From Hyphomicrobiales bacterium (lineage in GTDB: Bacteria > Pseudomonadota > Alphaproteobacteria > Rhizobiales > Xanthobacteraceae): 64,000 nt of DNA. Location: contig JAKFVL010000006.1 in assembly GCA_021732215.1 (NCBI GenBank), forward strand, positions 248,001 to 312,000, written 5' to 3'. Below are positions 44,090 to 54,543 of the stretch, one piece after another. How positions within the stretch are numbered: the first letter of the stretch is position 1; every line of letters begins with the position of its first letter. Below the pieces are notes generated by a model that saw nothing but the letters and a program-made list of their open reading frames with translations, was not told the DNA's origin and did not search any database. Position numbers and translations under genes: made by a program.

Positions 44090-45514
44090 ATGCGGTTTCT
44101 GCCAATCTTCCTGGACCTGAAGGCTGGCCCCATCGTTTTGGTGGGCGAGGGAGAACTCGTGCGCGCCAAATTGCGCTTGCTGATGGCGGCAGGTGCACGG
44201 GTTCGCTGGTATGCGACCGACGGCGACCATGACGTCTCAAGTTTCGACGCAGAGAGCGCCGCTCGCATCGAGCGCGCCTCCGGCGATCCGCTCAAGGATG
44301 ATCTTCGCGATGTGATTGCTGTGCTTTGCGCAGGCGCGGGCGATGTCGGCATTGTCGTGGCGTCACACGCTCGCGCCGCTGGATTGCCCGTCAATGTGAT
44401 GGACGATCTGCAGCACTCCACCTTTATCTTTCCGGCGATTATCGATCGCGGCGACGTCGTCGTTGCCGTCGGTACCGGCGGCGCATCGCCGGTGGTTGCG
44501 CGCCGCGTGCGCGAGCGCATCGAAGCCGCGCTCCCCGCGCGCATTGGTGATCTCGCGACGTTCATCGGAAAATTCCGTAAAGTATTCGCCGAGCGCATCG
44601 GCGACATGCCGCTGCGCCGCCGCTTTTGGGAACGTGTCGTCGATGGCCCGATCGGAGCCGCAGTTCTCGCTGGCCGATCGGGCGATGCCGAGAAAGCGCT
44701 GAATGCGATCGGCGATCCCGCCGCGTTCGCTGGCAAAGCTCCGCAGGGCTTCGTGACATTGGTCGGCGCGGGCCCCGGCGATCCGGATCTGCTGACCGTG
44801 AAAGCGCTGCGCGCTTTGCAGGATGCCGACGTGGTATTCTACGACGATCTCGTATCTGCCGAAATTCTTGATCGTGCGCGTCGCGACGCCGCGCGTGTAT
44901 CGGTCGGCCGCCGCATCGGCAAGCCTGGCATCGGCCAGGATGCGATCAACACATTGATGATCGAAGCGGCGCGGGCCGGTCAGCGTGCGGTACGCCTCAA
45001 GGGCGGCGATCCGTTCGTGTTCGGGCGCGGCGGCGAAGAGATTGCAGCGCTGCGTGAGGCAGGCGTTGCCTACGCGGTTATTCCTGGAATCACGGCGGGA
45101 TTGGGTGTCGCGGCCGAGTCCGAAATTCCCCTCACTTTCCGGCATCAGGCATTGCGCATCACAATGCTGACCGCCCATAAGGCGCGCGATGCCGAAGCGG
45201 TGGACTGGTCGGCGCTGACCGACACCAAAATGACCGTTGTCGTTTACATGGGTATCACCGCCGCCGCGACGATCCGCCAGGGCCTACTCGTCGCCGGACG
45301 CTCGCCGACGACGCCCGTTGGTGTCTTTGCGCGCGCCACGCGCCCCGACGCCAAGTCTGTTGTCGGCACGCTCAACGAATTGCCCGCACTTGCCGCACAA
45401 GTGGAAACCGGCCCCGCCATTCTCGTGATCGGCGACGTGGTGATGCACTCCGCGCCGTGGCGCGACGCCTTTCTCGACGATGTTGTCAACAATGTACGCA
45501 TGGCTGCCGAATGA
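44090..45514 (+). CDS. cysG: Siroheme synthase CysG (multifunctional)
   Basis: 474 aa. The N-terminal part (about 1-210) is precorrin-2 dehydrogenase / sirohydrochlorin ferrochelatase (IVLVGEGELVRAKLRLL; VAVGTGGASPVVARRVRERI). The C-terminal part (about 220-474) is uroporphyrinogen-III C-methyltransferase (VTLVGAGPGDPDLLTVKA, VRLKGGDPFVFGRGGEE). It makes the siroheme cofactor for the sulfite reductase encoded two genes on. It overlaps the DUF2849 gene by 4 bases (ATGA). Confidence 0.95.
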   Translation: MRFLPIFLDLKAGPIVLVGEGELVRAKLRLLMAAGARVRWYATDGDHDVSSFDAESAARIERASGDPLKDDLRDVIAVLCAGAGDVGIVVASHARAAGLPVNVMDDLQHSTFIFPAIIDRGDVVVAVGTGGASPVVARRVRERIEAALPARIGDLATFIGKFRKVFAERIGDMPLRRRFWERVVDGPIGAAVLAGRSGDAEKALNAIGDPAAFAGKAPQGFVTLVGAGPGDPDLLTVKALRALQDADVVFYDDLVSAEILDRARRDAARVSVGRRIGKPGIGQDAINTLMIEAARAGQRAVRLKGGDPFVFGRGGEEIAALREAGVAYAVIPGITAGLGVAAESEIPLTFRHQALRITMLTAHKARDAEAVDWSALTDTKMTVVVYMGITAAATIRQGLLVAGRSPTTPVGVFARATRPDAKSVVGTLNELPALAAQVETGPAILVIGDVVMHSAPWRDAFLDDVVNNVRMAAE

Positions 45515-45825
45515 CGTCTCCGCTGCAACAGAAGATCAAGATCACCGGTGCTTCGATCGTGACTGCCAATCGCACCGGAGACGGCGTGGTGATCTACCGG
45601 ACCGCCGACAAGAGCTGGTCGTCGCGGATCGCCGATGCATCGGTGGTGCACAATGCCGATGAGGCGCGCGCGCTGTTATCGGAGGCGGTCGCCGACGATG
45701 TCGGAGCGATCGGCGCCTACATTGCTCCCGTCGAAGTGATCGAAGGCAAGATTGAGCCCGGCAATCTCCGTGAACATATCCGTTCCGAAGGCCTGACGAT
45801 CGAGTTGCTGCCGGTGCCGGCTTAA
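45511..45825 (+). CDS. DUF2849 protein
   Basis: 104-aa cytoplasmic protein, DUF2849 type: KITGASIVTANRTGDGVVIY at the start, IGAYIAPVEVIEGKIEPGNL later. It is regularly found between cysG and the sulfite reductase gene in alphaproteobacteria; the function is unknown. The ATG overlaps the cysG stop. A structural or electron-transfer helper for sulfite reduction is only a guess. Confidence 0.87.
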   Translation: MTSPLQQKIKITGASIVTANRTGDGVVIYRTADKSWSSRIADASVVHNADEARALLSEAVADDVGAIGAYIAPVEVIEGKIEPGNLREHIRSEGLTIELLPVPA

Positions 45826-45834
45826 AGGTCCAAC

Positions 45835-47490
45835 ATGTACGCTTACGACGAAATCGATCGCACGCTGGTCAATGAACGGGTCTCGGAATTCCGGGATCAG
45901 GTTCAGCGGCGCTTGTCGGGCGAGCTGACCGAGGACGAATTCAAGTCGCTGCGGTTGATGAACGGCGTGTATCTGCAGCTTCATGCCTACATGCTGCGCG
46001 TCGCCATTCCCTACGGCACACTTTCGTCGCCGCAACTGCGCAAGCTCGCCCATGTGGCGCGGCGTTACGATCGCGGCTACGGCCATTTCACCACGCGGCA
46101 GAACATCCAGTACAACTGGATCAAGCTCTCCGAATTGCCCGACGCGCTGGAAGATTTGGCGGCGGTCGGCATTCATGGCATGCAGACCAGCGGCAACTGC
46201 ATCCGTAACATTACCACCGATCAGTGGGCCGGCGTTGCCCCGGGTGAAATCGAGGATCCGCGCATCTGGGCGGAAATCCTGCGCCAGTATTCGACGCTAC
46301 ATCCGGAATTCTCGTTCCTGCCGCGCAAGTTCAAGATCGCGATCACCGCGTCCGACCACGATCGCGCAGCCATCAAGATTCACGATATCGGCCTGCGCAT
46401 CCGGAAGAACGAACAGGGCGAGACGGGCTTCGAGGTACTGGTCGGTGGCGGCCTCGGCCGCACGCCGTTCATCGGCAAAACCATCAAGCAGTTCGTCGTT
46501 CACCGCGACATCCTCAGCTACGTCGAGGCGATCCTGCGCGTCTACAACCAGTACGGCCGCCGCGACAATATCTACAAGGCGCGCATCAAGATTCTGGTGC
46601 ACGAGCTTGGCATCGAGAAATTCGCGCAGGAGGTTGAAGATGAGTGGCTGCAGATGCGGGACGGCGTGCTTGCGCTCGACGACGCTGTCGTCGAGGATAT
46701 TCGCTCGCGTTTCAGCTATCCTGCCTACCAGAAGCTCTCCGACAATCCGGATGAGATGAAGGCGGCTTCGGCCGATCCGCGGTTCGCCATGTGGCTTGGC
46801 AACTCGGTCGCGCCGCATCGTGTAACAGGTTATTCGATCGTCACGCTGTCGTTGAAGCCGGTCGGCATGCCCCCGGGCGACGCCACGGCCGAGCAAATGG
46901 ATGCCATCGCCGATCTCGCCGATAAATATTCCTCCGGTGAAATTCGCGTCGGCCACGAACAGAATCTGGCGCTGCCCAATGTCGCCAAGCGCGATTTGCC
47001 TGCGTTATGGCGTGCGCTCGACAAGATTGGCGTCGCCACGCCGAACGTTAATCTGATCACCGATATCATCGCGTGCCCCGGCCTCGATTATTGTTCGCTG
47101 GCGAACGCACGTTCGATTCCGATTGCGCAGGAATTGACCAAGCGCTTTGCCGATCCCGATCTCGCTAACATGATCGGCAAGCTGCACATCAATATTTCGG
47201 GCTGCATCAATGCATGTGGTCATCATCACGTCGGCCATATCGGCATTCTCGGCGTCGAAAAGAACAATGAAGAGTTCTATCAAATCACCATCGGCGGCCG
47301 CGCCGACGAGCAGGCCGAGATGGGGACGCTGATCGGCCCCGCCGTGCCGTACGCCGACGTTGCGGACGTAGTCGAGGATATCGTCGAGGCGTATCTCGCT
47401 CTTCGGGCGCGGCCAGATGAAACGTTCGTCGAGACCGTCAAGCGGCTTGGCGTCACGCCGTTCAAGGAGCGCGTCTATGCCACTCGTTAA
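45835..47490 (+). CDS. cysI: Sulfite reductase hemoprotein (CysI-type nitrite/sulfite reductase)
   Basis: 551 aa, reduces sulfite to sulfide with a coupled siroheme and 4Fe-4S cluster. Two ferredoxin-like halves; RGYGHFTTRQNIQYNWIKLS and SGNCIRNITTDQWAG in the first half. Cluster ligands near the C-terminus: ACPGLDYCSLANARS and SGCINACGHHHVGHIGI (C-x6-C and C-x3-C). No CysJ flavoprotein gene is nearby, so ferredoxin or another donor is likely. Ribosome site AAAGG. Confidence 0.95.
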   Translation: MYAYDEIDRTLVNERVSEFRDQVQRRLSGELTEDEFKSLRLMNGVYLQLHAYMLRVAIPYGTLSSPQLRKLAHVARRYDRGYGHFTTRQNIQYNWIKLSELPDALEDLAAVGIHGMQTSGNCIRNITTDQWAGVAPGEIEDPRIWAEILRQYSTLHPEFSFLPRKFKIAITASDHDRAAIKIHDIGLRIRKNEQGETGFEVLVGGGLGRTPFIGKTIKQFVVHRDILSYVEAILRVYNQYGRRDNIYKARIKILVHELGIEKFAQEVEDEWLQMRDGVLALDDAVVEDIRSRFSYPAYQKLSDNPDEMKAASADPRFAMWLGNSVAPHRVTGYSIVTLSLKPVGMPPGDATAEQMDAIADLADKYSSGEIRVGHEQNLALPNVAKRDLPALWRALDKIGVATPNVNLITDIIACPGLDYCSLANARSIPIAQELTKRFADPDLANMIGKLHINISGCINACGHHHVGHIGILGVEKNNEEFYQITIGGRADEQAEMGTLIGPAVPYADVADVVEDIVEAYLALRARPDETFVETVKRLGVTPFKERVYATR

Positions 47491-47989
47491 AGGCGGCAAG
47501 ATCGTCAGCGATACATATGCCGGGCTCGCGGATGATGCCGAGCTTGCGAGCGGTGGGAATGTCTTGATGTCGGCCGCGCGTTTTCTGGCCGATCCCGCAG
47601 CTCTGGCTGTACGGTCTGGACAGACCGGCGTGGTCTGGCCGAACAATCGCGACATCGACGATCTCGTGCCGCACCTCGCCGAGATCGCGGTGGTAGCCCT
47701 CGTGTTTCCGAGCTTCCGCGACGGGCGGGCTTATTCGCAGGCGCGTTTGCTGCGCGAAAGGCACGGCTACAGGGGCGAGTTGCGCGCAACCGGTCAGGTG
47801 TTGCGCGATCAGTTCGTTTTCATGCTGCGGGCCGGATTCGATACGTTCGATGTCAGGAAGGAGAGCGACGCCAAGGCATTCGCCCAGGTCGCCGAGCGCT
47901 ATTCGGTGTTCTATCAGCCGACCGGCGACGGCCGCGCGACGGCCTTCCGCCAAAGACTCGCGCGCCAAGCAGAGGTGACCGGCTCGTGA
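47477..47989 (+). CDS. DUF934 protein (sulfite reduction-associated)
   Basis: 170 aa, DUF934 type: FPSFRDGRAYSQARLLRERH is the family signature, followed by GELRATGQVLRDQFVFMLR. The family almost always accompanies cysI and cysH and is thought to assist sulfite reduction, but the biochemistry is not settled. ATG 47477 follows AAGGAG; the gene overlaps cysI by 14 bases and cysH by 4. Confidence 0.92.
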   Translation: MPLVKGGKIVSDTYAGLADDAELASGGNVLMSAARFLADPAALAVRSGQTGVVWPNNRDIDDLVPHLAEIAVVALVFPSFRDGRAYSQARLLRERHGYRGELRATGQVLRDQFVFMLRAGFDTFDVRKESDAKAFAQVAERYSVFYQPTGDGRATAFRQRLARQAEVTGS

Positions 47990-48729
47990 GTGTCATTGCA
48001 CCAATGCTCGACAGCGTTCGATTGGAGACGCCGTCCGATCGGGAGGTCCAGGCCGCCGAGCTTGGCCGTGCGTTGGCTCTTGCTTCGCCGCGCGAGGTTG
48101 TCGCGGCTGCGTTGAAAGCGGTCGGCCGTGATAACCTTGCAGTGGTATCGTCTTTCGGAACCGAGTCTGCCGCGCTGCTCAAGATTGTCGCAGATGTGGA
48201 CCCTGCGATACCCGTGGTGTTTCTCGACACCGGCTGGTTGTTCGAGGAAACGCTGGCCTATCGCGATACGCTGGTCGGACTGCTCGGCCTGAAGGACGTG
48301 CGTAGCATCAAGCCGTTGGAAAGCGATCTTGCACGCGAGGACGGCGAGCGCGAGCTTTGGTTTTCCAATCCAGATCGCTGCTGTTTCGTCCGCAAGGTGG
48401 AGCCGCTGCAGCGCGCGCTGAAGCCGTTTGCTGCCTGGATCAATGGCCGCAAGCGCTTCCAGGGTGGAGAACGTTCGGCAATTCCGGTTGTCGAAGCCGA
48501 CGGCAATCGCCTTAAATTTAATCCTTTGGCCAACGTGTCGCGTGAGGAACTGGAAGCAATCTTCACGTTTTCACATTTGCCGCCGCATCCGCTCGTCGCG
48601 TCCGGTTATGCGTCGGTTGGTTGCATGCCGTGTTCGAGCCGGGCTGCGCCCGGTGAGGACGAGCGGGCCGGGCGATGGCGCGGAAAAGGCAAGACAGAAT
48701 GCGGCATTCACACCGTGAAGATGTCATAG
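47986..48729 (+). CDS. cysH: Adenylyl-sulfate (APS) reductase, 4Fe-4S type CysH
   Basis: 247 aa. P-loop-like SSFGTESAALL; FLDTGWLFEETLAYRD; the two Cys pairs that mark iron-sulfur APS reductases, RCCFVRK and GCMPCSS; and the catalytic ECGIH near the C-terminus. It reduces APS to sulfite directly, so PAPS is not needed for assimilation. GTG start overlaps the DUF934 stop (GTGA). Confidence 0.94.
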   Translation: MSVIAPMLDSVRLETPSDREVQAAELGRALALASPREVVAAALKAVGRDNLAVVSSFGTESAALLKIVADVDPAIPVVFLDTGWLFEETLAYRDTLVGLLGLKDVRSIKPLESDLAREDGERELWFSNPDRCCFVRKVEPLQRALKPFAAWINGRKRFQGGERSAIPVVEADGNRLKFNPLANVSREELEAIFTFSHLPPHPLVASGYASVGCMPCSSRAAPGEDERAGRWRGKGKTECGIHTVKMS

Positions 48730-48845
48730 CATCCTGACCTACAATTGTTCGCCACAAAGAAATCCGGTTTCGTTGACATCATGCACCTTCTCCAAGACGT
48801 TCGTCGCGGTTTTGTAATCCTGTCGTTCGGTGATGGAGATTCGCA

Positions 48846-49835
48846 ATGATACGTCGATTGATTTTGGTTGCCGCGGGTTTGCTGTGGGCAGGCGCCGCGT
48901 TCGCGGCCGATGTCACGCTGCTGAACGTGTCCTACGATCCCACGCGCGAGCTCTATGCCGAGTTCAACAAGGCATTCGCCGCAGCGTATCAGAAGGATAC
49001 AGGCAAGAGCATCGAGATCAAGCAATCGCATGGCGGATCGGGTTCGCAGGCGAGATCGGTGATCGATGGCCTGCAGGCCGACGTCGTGACGCTCGCGCTG
49101 GCTTACGACATCGACGCCATTGCCGCGAAAAACATGATCCCCGCCGATTGGCAGAAGCGTCTCTCGCTCAATTCCTCGCCCTACACATCCACCATCGTTT
49201 TTCTTGTGCGGAAGGGAAATCCCAAAGGCATCAGGGATTGGGACGATCTGGTGAAGTCCGGCGTGTCCGTCGTCACTCCGAATCCGAAGACCTCGGGAGG
49301 CGCGCGCTGGAATTATCTCGCGGCATGGGGATTCGCGCTCAAGAAATATGGCTCCGAGGAGAAAGCGAAAACCTTCACGGCAAGCCTGTTCAAGAACGTG
49401 CCCGTTCTCGATACCGGCGCGCGAGGCTCAACAGTGACGTTCGTCGAGCGCGGCGTCGGCGACGTTCTGCTGGCATGGGAGAACGAGGCGTTTCTCGCCG
49501 TGAAGGAATTCGGCAAGGACAAGTTCGAGATCATTGCGCCGCCGACGTCGATTCTGGCGGAGCCGCCCATCACGATCGTCGACCGTGTCGTTGACAAGAA
49601 GAAGACGCGGGAAGCCGCCGATGCCTATCTGAAATACTGGTACACCAAAGACGGGCAGGAGATTGCCGCGCGAAACTCCTATCGGCCGCGCGATCTCGAA
49701 ATCGGCAAGCAATACGAGAAGTCGTTTGCAAAAGTCGATCTTTTCACCATCGATGAAGTATTCGGCGGCTGGACCAAGGCGCAGATGACCCACTTCGCCG
49801 AAGGCGGCGTGTTCGACCAGATCTACAAGAACTGA
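48846..49835 (+). CDS. sbp: Sulfate-binding protein of the sulfate ABC transporter
   Basis: Periplasmic receptor, 329 aa, with signal peptide [20 protein letters not shown]. Mature landmarks: [53 protein letters not shown] and [17 protein letters not shown], all typical of Sbp/CysP. A 116-base gap after cysH suggests its own promoter. First gene of sbp-cysT-cysW-cysA. Confidence 0.95.
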   Translation: MIRRLILVAAGLLWAGAAFAADVTLLNVSYDPTRELYAEFNKAFAAAYQKDTGKSIEIKQSHGGSGSQARSVIDGLQADVVTLALAYDIDAIAAKNMIPADWQKRLSLNSSPYTSTIVFLVRKGNPKGIRDWDDLVKSGVSVVTPNPKTSGGARWNYLAAWGFALKKYGSEEKAKTFTASLFKNVPVLDTGARGSTVTFVERGVGDVLLAWENEAFLAVKEFGKDKFEIIAPPTSILAEPPITIVDRVVDKKKTREAADAYLKYWYTKDGQEIAARNSYRPRDLEIGKQYEKSFAKVDLFTIDEVFGGWTKAQMTHFAEGGVFDQIYKN

Positions 49836-49863
49836 TCCGGATCAAGGCGCGCAAGGGGGCAAC

Positions 49864-50700
49864 GTGAGCGGGGTAACGGGACGACGACGAACGCTGCCGG
49901 GCTTTGGCCTCACCATGGGGCTGACGCTGACATGGCTGTCGCTCATCGTCCTGCTTCCGCTCGCGGGCCTGTTCCTGAAGACCTTTGAGCTGAGCTTGGC
50001 GCAGTTCTTCGAGATCGTCACCAGCCGTCGCACGCTGAACGCACTGAAAATCTCATTCGGCCTCGCGTTTCTTGCAGCCCTCGTCAATCTCGTGATGGGG
50101 ACCATCGTGGTATGGGCGCTGGTGCGTTATCGTTTTCCAGGGCGGCGATTGTTCGATGCCGTCGTCGATATTCCATTTGCGTTGCCGACCGCGGTGGCAG
50201 GTGTCGCGTTGACCGCCCTGTTCGCGCAAAAAGGCTGGCTCGGTGCGCCGCTTGCCGAACTGGGGATCAAGGTTGCATTCACGCCGATCGGCATCTTCAT
50301 CGCCATGGTGTTTATCGGCATCCCCTTCGTGGTGCGAACCGTGCAACCGGTGCTGATCGATCTCGATCCGGAGATCGAGGAGGCGGCCGCCAGTCTTGGC
50401 GCCAGCCGCTGGAATACAGTCACGCGCGTGATCCTGCCGAGCCTTACGCCGGCATTGCTGACGGGCTTTGCACTGGCGTTCGCGCGTGCGGTCGGTGAAT
50501 ACGGCTCGGTGATCTTCATCGCCGGTAACCTGCCGAACGTGTCCGAAATCGCTCCGCTTCTGATTGTAATCCGCCTGTCCGAGTTTCGTTACGCCGATGC
50601 GACTGCGATCGCAGTTGTCATGCTGGTCGTTGCATTCCTCATCATCTTTCTCATCAACCGGGTTCAGCGCTGGGCGCAGACCCGCGTTCCTGCGTTTTAG
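49864..50700 (+). CDS. cysT: Sulfate ABC transporter permease CysT
   Basis: 278-aa inner-membrane permease with six predicted helices. Landmarks: LPTAVAGVALTALFAQKGWLG and the EAA loop EEAAASLGASRWNTVTRVIL; AFARAVGEYGSVIFIAGN is diagnostic for CysT/CysW. GTG start 49864 with GGGGGC upstream; 28 bases after sbp. Confidence 0.95.
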   Translation: MSGVTGRRRTLPGFGLTMGLTLTWLSLIVLLPLAGLFLKTFELSLAQFFEIVTSRRTLNALKISFGLAFLAALVNLVMGTIVVWALVRYRFPGRRLFDAVVDIPFALPTAVAGVALTALFAQKGWLGAPLAELGIKVAFTPIGIFIAMVFIGIPFVVRTVQPVLIDLDPEIEEAAASLGASRWNTVTRVILPSLTPALLTGFALAFARAVGEYGSVIFIAGNLPNVSEIAPLLIVIRLSEFRYADATAIAVVMLVVAFLIIFLINRVQRWAQTRVPAF

Positions 50701-50708
50701 GCCGGCCG

Positions 50709-51594
50709 ATGGCGCAGCTCGATCTCATAACCCCGGTCGCCCCGGTTCGCATTCGCGAGATCAGCGCTGAGCATGACGCGCGCACCGAACCGCGCCTGAT
50801 CCGGCTTTCGATCATCGGCATCGCGGTGACGTTCCTGTCTATCTTTGTCGTGCTGCCGCTGGTCGTCGTCTTTACGCAGGCATTTTCGCGCGGCATCGGC
50901 GCCTATCTTGCGGCGCTCGCGGAGCCTGAAGCGCTGTCTGCCATCAAGCTCACGCTCCTTGTTGCTGCGATCTCCGTCGGCCTCAATCTGATATTCGGGC
51001 TCGCCGCCGCATGGGCGGTGGCGAAGTTCGACTTCCCCGGCAAGACGTTCCTGATTACGCTGATCGACCTGCCGTTTTCGGTGAGCCCGGTTATCTCTGG
51101 ACTTGTGTTCGTACTGTTGTTCGGCGCGCAGGGTTTCTTCGGCGCATGGCTACAGGCGCGTGACATTCATATCCTGTTCGCGGTCCCCGGCATCGCGCTC
51201 GCGACCACATTCGTGACGTTTCCCTTTGTTGCGCGGGCCCTGATTCCGCTGATGCAAGAGCAGGGCACCCAGGAGGAAGAGGCGGCGCTGTCGCTCGGCG
51301 CGTCCGGCTTGCAGACCTTCTTCCGGGTCACATTGCCCAATATCAAATGGGGATTGCTCTACGGCGTGCTGCTTTGCAACGCCCGGGCGATGGGCGAGTT
51401 CGGGGCGGTCTCCGTGGTGTCGGGGCACATCCGCGGCGAGACCAACACCATGCCGCTGCTGGTAGAAATTCTGTATAACGAGTATCAGTTTGTCGCTTCT
51501 TTCGCGATTGCCTCACTGCTGGCGATGCTGGCATTGGTGACGCTGGTGATGAAGACCATTCTCGAAAGCCGGCTGCAAGAAGGGCAAGTGCCAC

Positions 51595-51605
<11 letters not shown>
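50709..51605 (+). CDS. cysW: Sulfate ABC transporter permease CysW
   Basis: 298-aa second permease. Landmarks: [40 protein letters not shown] (EAA loop) and [20 protein letters not shown]. Pairs with CysT. The last 11 bases overlap cysA. Confidence 0.95.
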
Positions 51606-52644
<1,039 letters not shown>

Positions 52645-52757
52645 AACCCTGTCTCCTCAGCTCGGCCACGCCAGCCGATCAGCCTTGAATTTTGCTCCGT
52701 ATTCACCTTTCAGCCACGGTTGGTGTGCAACAACCGGAGTGGAATCGGGGAACGGGG

Positions 52758-53270
52758 ATGCAGCGTCTGGTACTGGCGATCATGGGCCTCATGGTGTTGG
52801 GCGGCTGCGCGGCTGATCGCGATCCGCCGCCGGGCCAACCCGCATTCTATCTCAGCATGGCCAGCGCCGGCGCACGGATCGATCCGCAAGTGGCGGCGTC
52901 GATGATTTCCGGCTATCGCCAGAACAATGGCCTTGGGGTGGTTACGGTCGATCCCGAACTGATGAAGGCAGCAGAAACGCAATCCCAAGCGATGGCGAGC
53001 CGCAACAAGCTCGATCACGACGTGGCCGGAAACCTGATGAAGCGCATCAAGGCGACACGGTTCGACGCCCAGATTGCGGTCGAGAATGTGTCGGCTGGCT
53101 ATCACACGCTTGCGGAAGCGTTTTCCGGTTGGCGGGATTCGCCGCCCCATCGTGCCAATATGTTGAAGATTGGTGTCACAAAAATAGGCATCGCCACGGC
53201 CTACGCGCCGAACACGAAGTACAAGGTGTTCTGGACCCTGATCCTCGCCGCTCCCGACAGCCGCGGCTGA
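52758..53270 (+). CDS. CAP/SCP-domain lipoprotein
   Basis: 170-aa outer-membrane or periplasmic lipoprotein: lipobox VLGGC with C17. A CAP (CRISP/PR-1) domain follows: NNGLGVVTVDPELMKAA, AMASRNKLDHDVAG, ENVSAGYHTLAEAFSGW and SPPHRANML, the usual end motif. The biochemical role of bacterial CAP proteins is mostly unknown. ATG 52758 (after GGGGAACGGGG) is preferred because it starts the lipoprotein signal. Confidence 0.87.
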   Translation: MQRLVLAIMGLMVLGGCAADRDPPPGQPAFYLSMASAGARIDPQVAASMISGYRQNNGLGVVTVDPELMKAAETQSQAMASRNKLDHDVAGNLMKRIKATRFDAQIAVENVSAGYHTLAEAFSGWRDSPPHRANMLKIGVTKIGIATAYAPNTKYKVFWTLILAAPDSRG

Positions 53271-53373
53271 TTTTTCCAGCTTTTCAAGCGTTGACGTGGC
53301 TCTTGATGAGGATCACGCTGCACTGCGATATCTTCCGTGAAACTGTCGCTTTGTTGCGTTAGTCATTGCCCCG

Positions 53374-54522
53374 ATGAATTCGTCAGACCTCTCTCGCCCG
53401 TCGGCACCGGCTCAGGCCCAGCGCGTGCTCGTGCTGCAGGGTGGCGGCGCGCTCGGCTCCTATCAGGCCGGAGCGTATGAGGCACTATGCAACCACGACT
53501 TCGAGCCGAAATGGATCGCCGGCATTTCAATCGGCGCGATCAATGCCGCGATCATCGCCGGCAATCCGCGGGAGAAGCGCGTCCAGAAACTCCATGAGTT
53601 CTGGGAGCAGGCGTCCGCGCCGGTGCCGTGGAGCCCGCTGCTGACCGACGATCGTTCACGGTCATTGTTCAACGAAACCAGTGCAGCGACCGTTGCTGTC
53701 TTTGGTGTGCCGGGATTCTTCATGCCGCGGTTTCCGCCAGCGCCGTTCTGGCCGCCGGGCAGCGCTCAGTCGCTGAGTTACTACGACACCTCGCCGCTGC
53801 GCGAGACGCTGGAACGTCTGGTCGATTTCGACCGGATCAACAGCAAGGACGTGCGTCTCAGCGTCGGCGCGGTGAATGTGCTGACCGGCAATTTCGCCTA
53901 TTTCGACAACACCAGGATCAAGATCGGCCCAGAGCACATCATGGCTTCCGGTGCGCTGCCACCCGGCTTTCCGGCGATCGAGATCGATGGTCAGCCGTAT
54001 TGGGACGGTGGCATCGTCTCCAACACGCCGCTCGACTACGTCCTCGACGCAGAACGAACGAACGATCTGTTGATCTTTCAGGTCGATCTCTTCAGCGCGC
54101 GCGGGCCGATGCCGGCGTCGGTGCTGGAAGCTGCCGAGCGTGAGAAAGACATCCGGTTTTCCAGCCGTACCCGGATGAACACCGACGTCAACAAGAGAAT
54201 TCACAACGCGCGGCGGGCGTGGCGCGACCTGTTCGCGAAACTGCCTGACGAATTGAAGAACGATCCTCTGGCCCACGCGCTCAACGATGCCGCGAAAGAG
54301 AACACGGTGACGGTGGTTCACCTGATCTATCGCCGCAAGAACTATCAGACCTCGTCCAAGGATTACGACTTCTCCCACTTCGGCATGCTCGAGCACTGGA
54401 GTGCTGGCGTGCGCGATGTCGATTGCTCGATGACGCATCCGCAGTGGCTGCAGCGGCCTCAATCCGGCGAGACCATGGCGACTTACGATCTGACCGGACC
54501 TGGTCCGGACGATCCGACATAA
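53374..54522 (+). CDS. Patatin-like phospholipase
   Basis: 382-aa serine hydrolase of the patatin family. Oxyanion-hole loop GGGALG (23-28), nucleophile elbow GISIG with S52, and the dyad Asp in YWDGGIVSN (D211), so the enzyme looks active. The C-terminal extension (about 260-370) resembles DUF3734. Cytoplasmic; it may act on phospholipids or on storage-granule lipids. The next gene, 3-hydroxybutyrate dehydrogenase, lies 21 bases downstream, which suggests a link to PHB metabolism. Confidence 0.9.
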   Translation: MNSSDLSRPSAPAQAQRVLVLQGGGALGSYQAGAYEALCNHDFEPKWIAGISIGAINAAIIAGNPREKRVQKLHEFWEQASAPVPWSPLLTDDRSRSLFNETSAATVAVFGVPGFFMPRFPPAPFWPPGSAQSLSYYDTSPLRETLERLVDFDRINSKDVRLSVGAVNVLTGNFAYFDNTRIKIGPEHIMASGALPPGFPAIEIDGQPYWDGGIVSNTPLDYVLDAERTNDLLIFQVDLFSARGPMPASVLEAAEREKDIRFSSRTRMNTDVNKRIHNARRAWRDLFAKLPDELKNDPLAHALNDAAKENTVTVVHLIYRRKNYQTSSKDYDFSHFGMLEHWSAGVRDVDCSMTHPQWLQRPQSGETMATYDLTGPGPDDPT

Positions 54523-54543
54523 ATCCTTCAGGAACAGGAGAAA

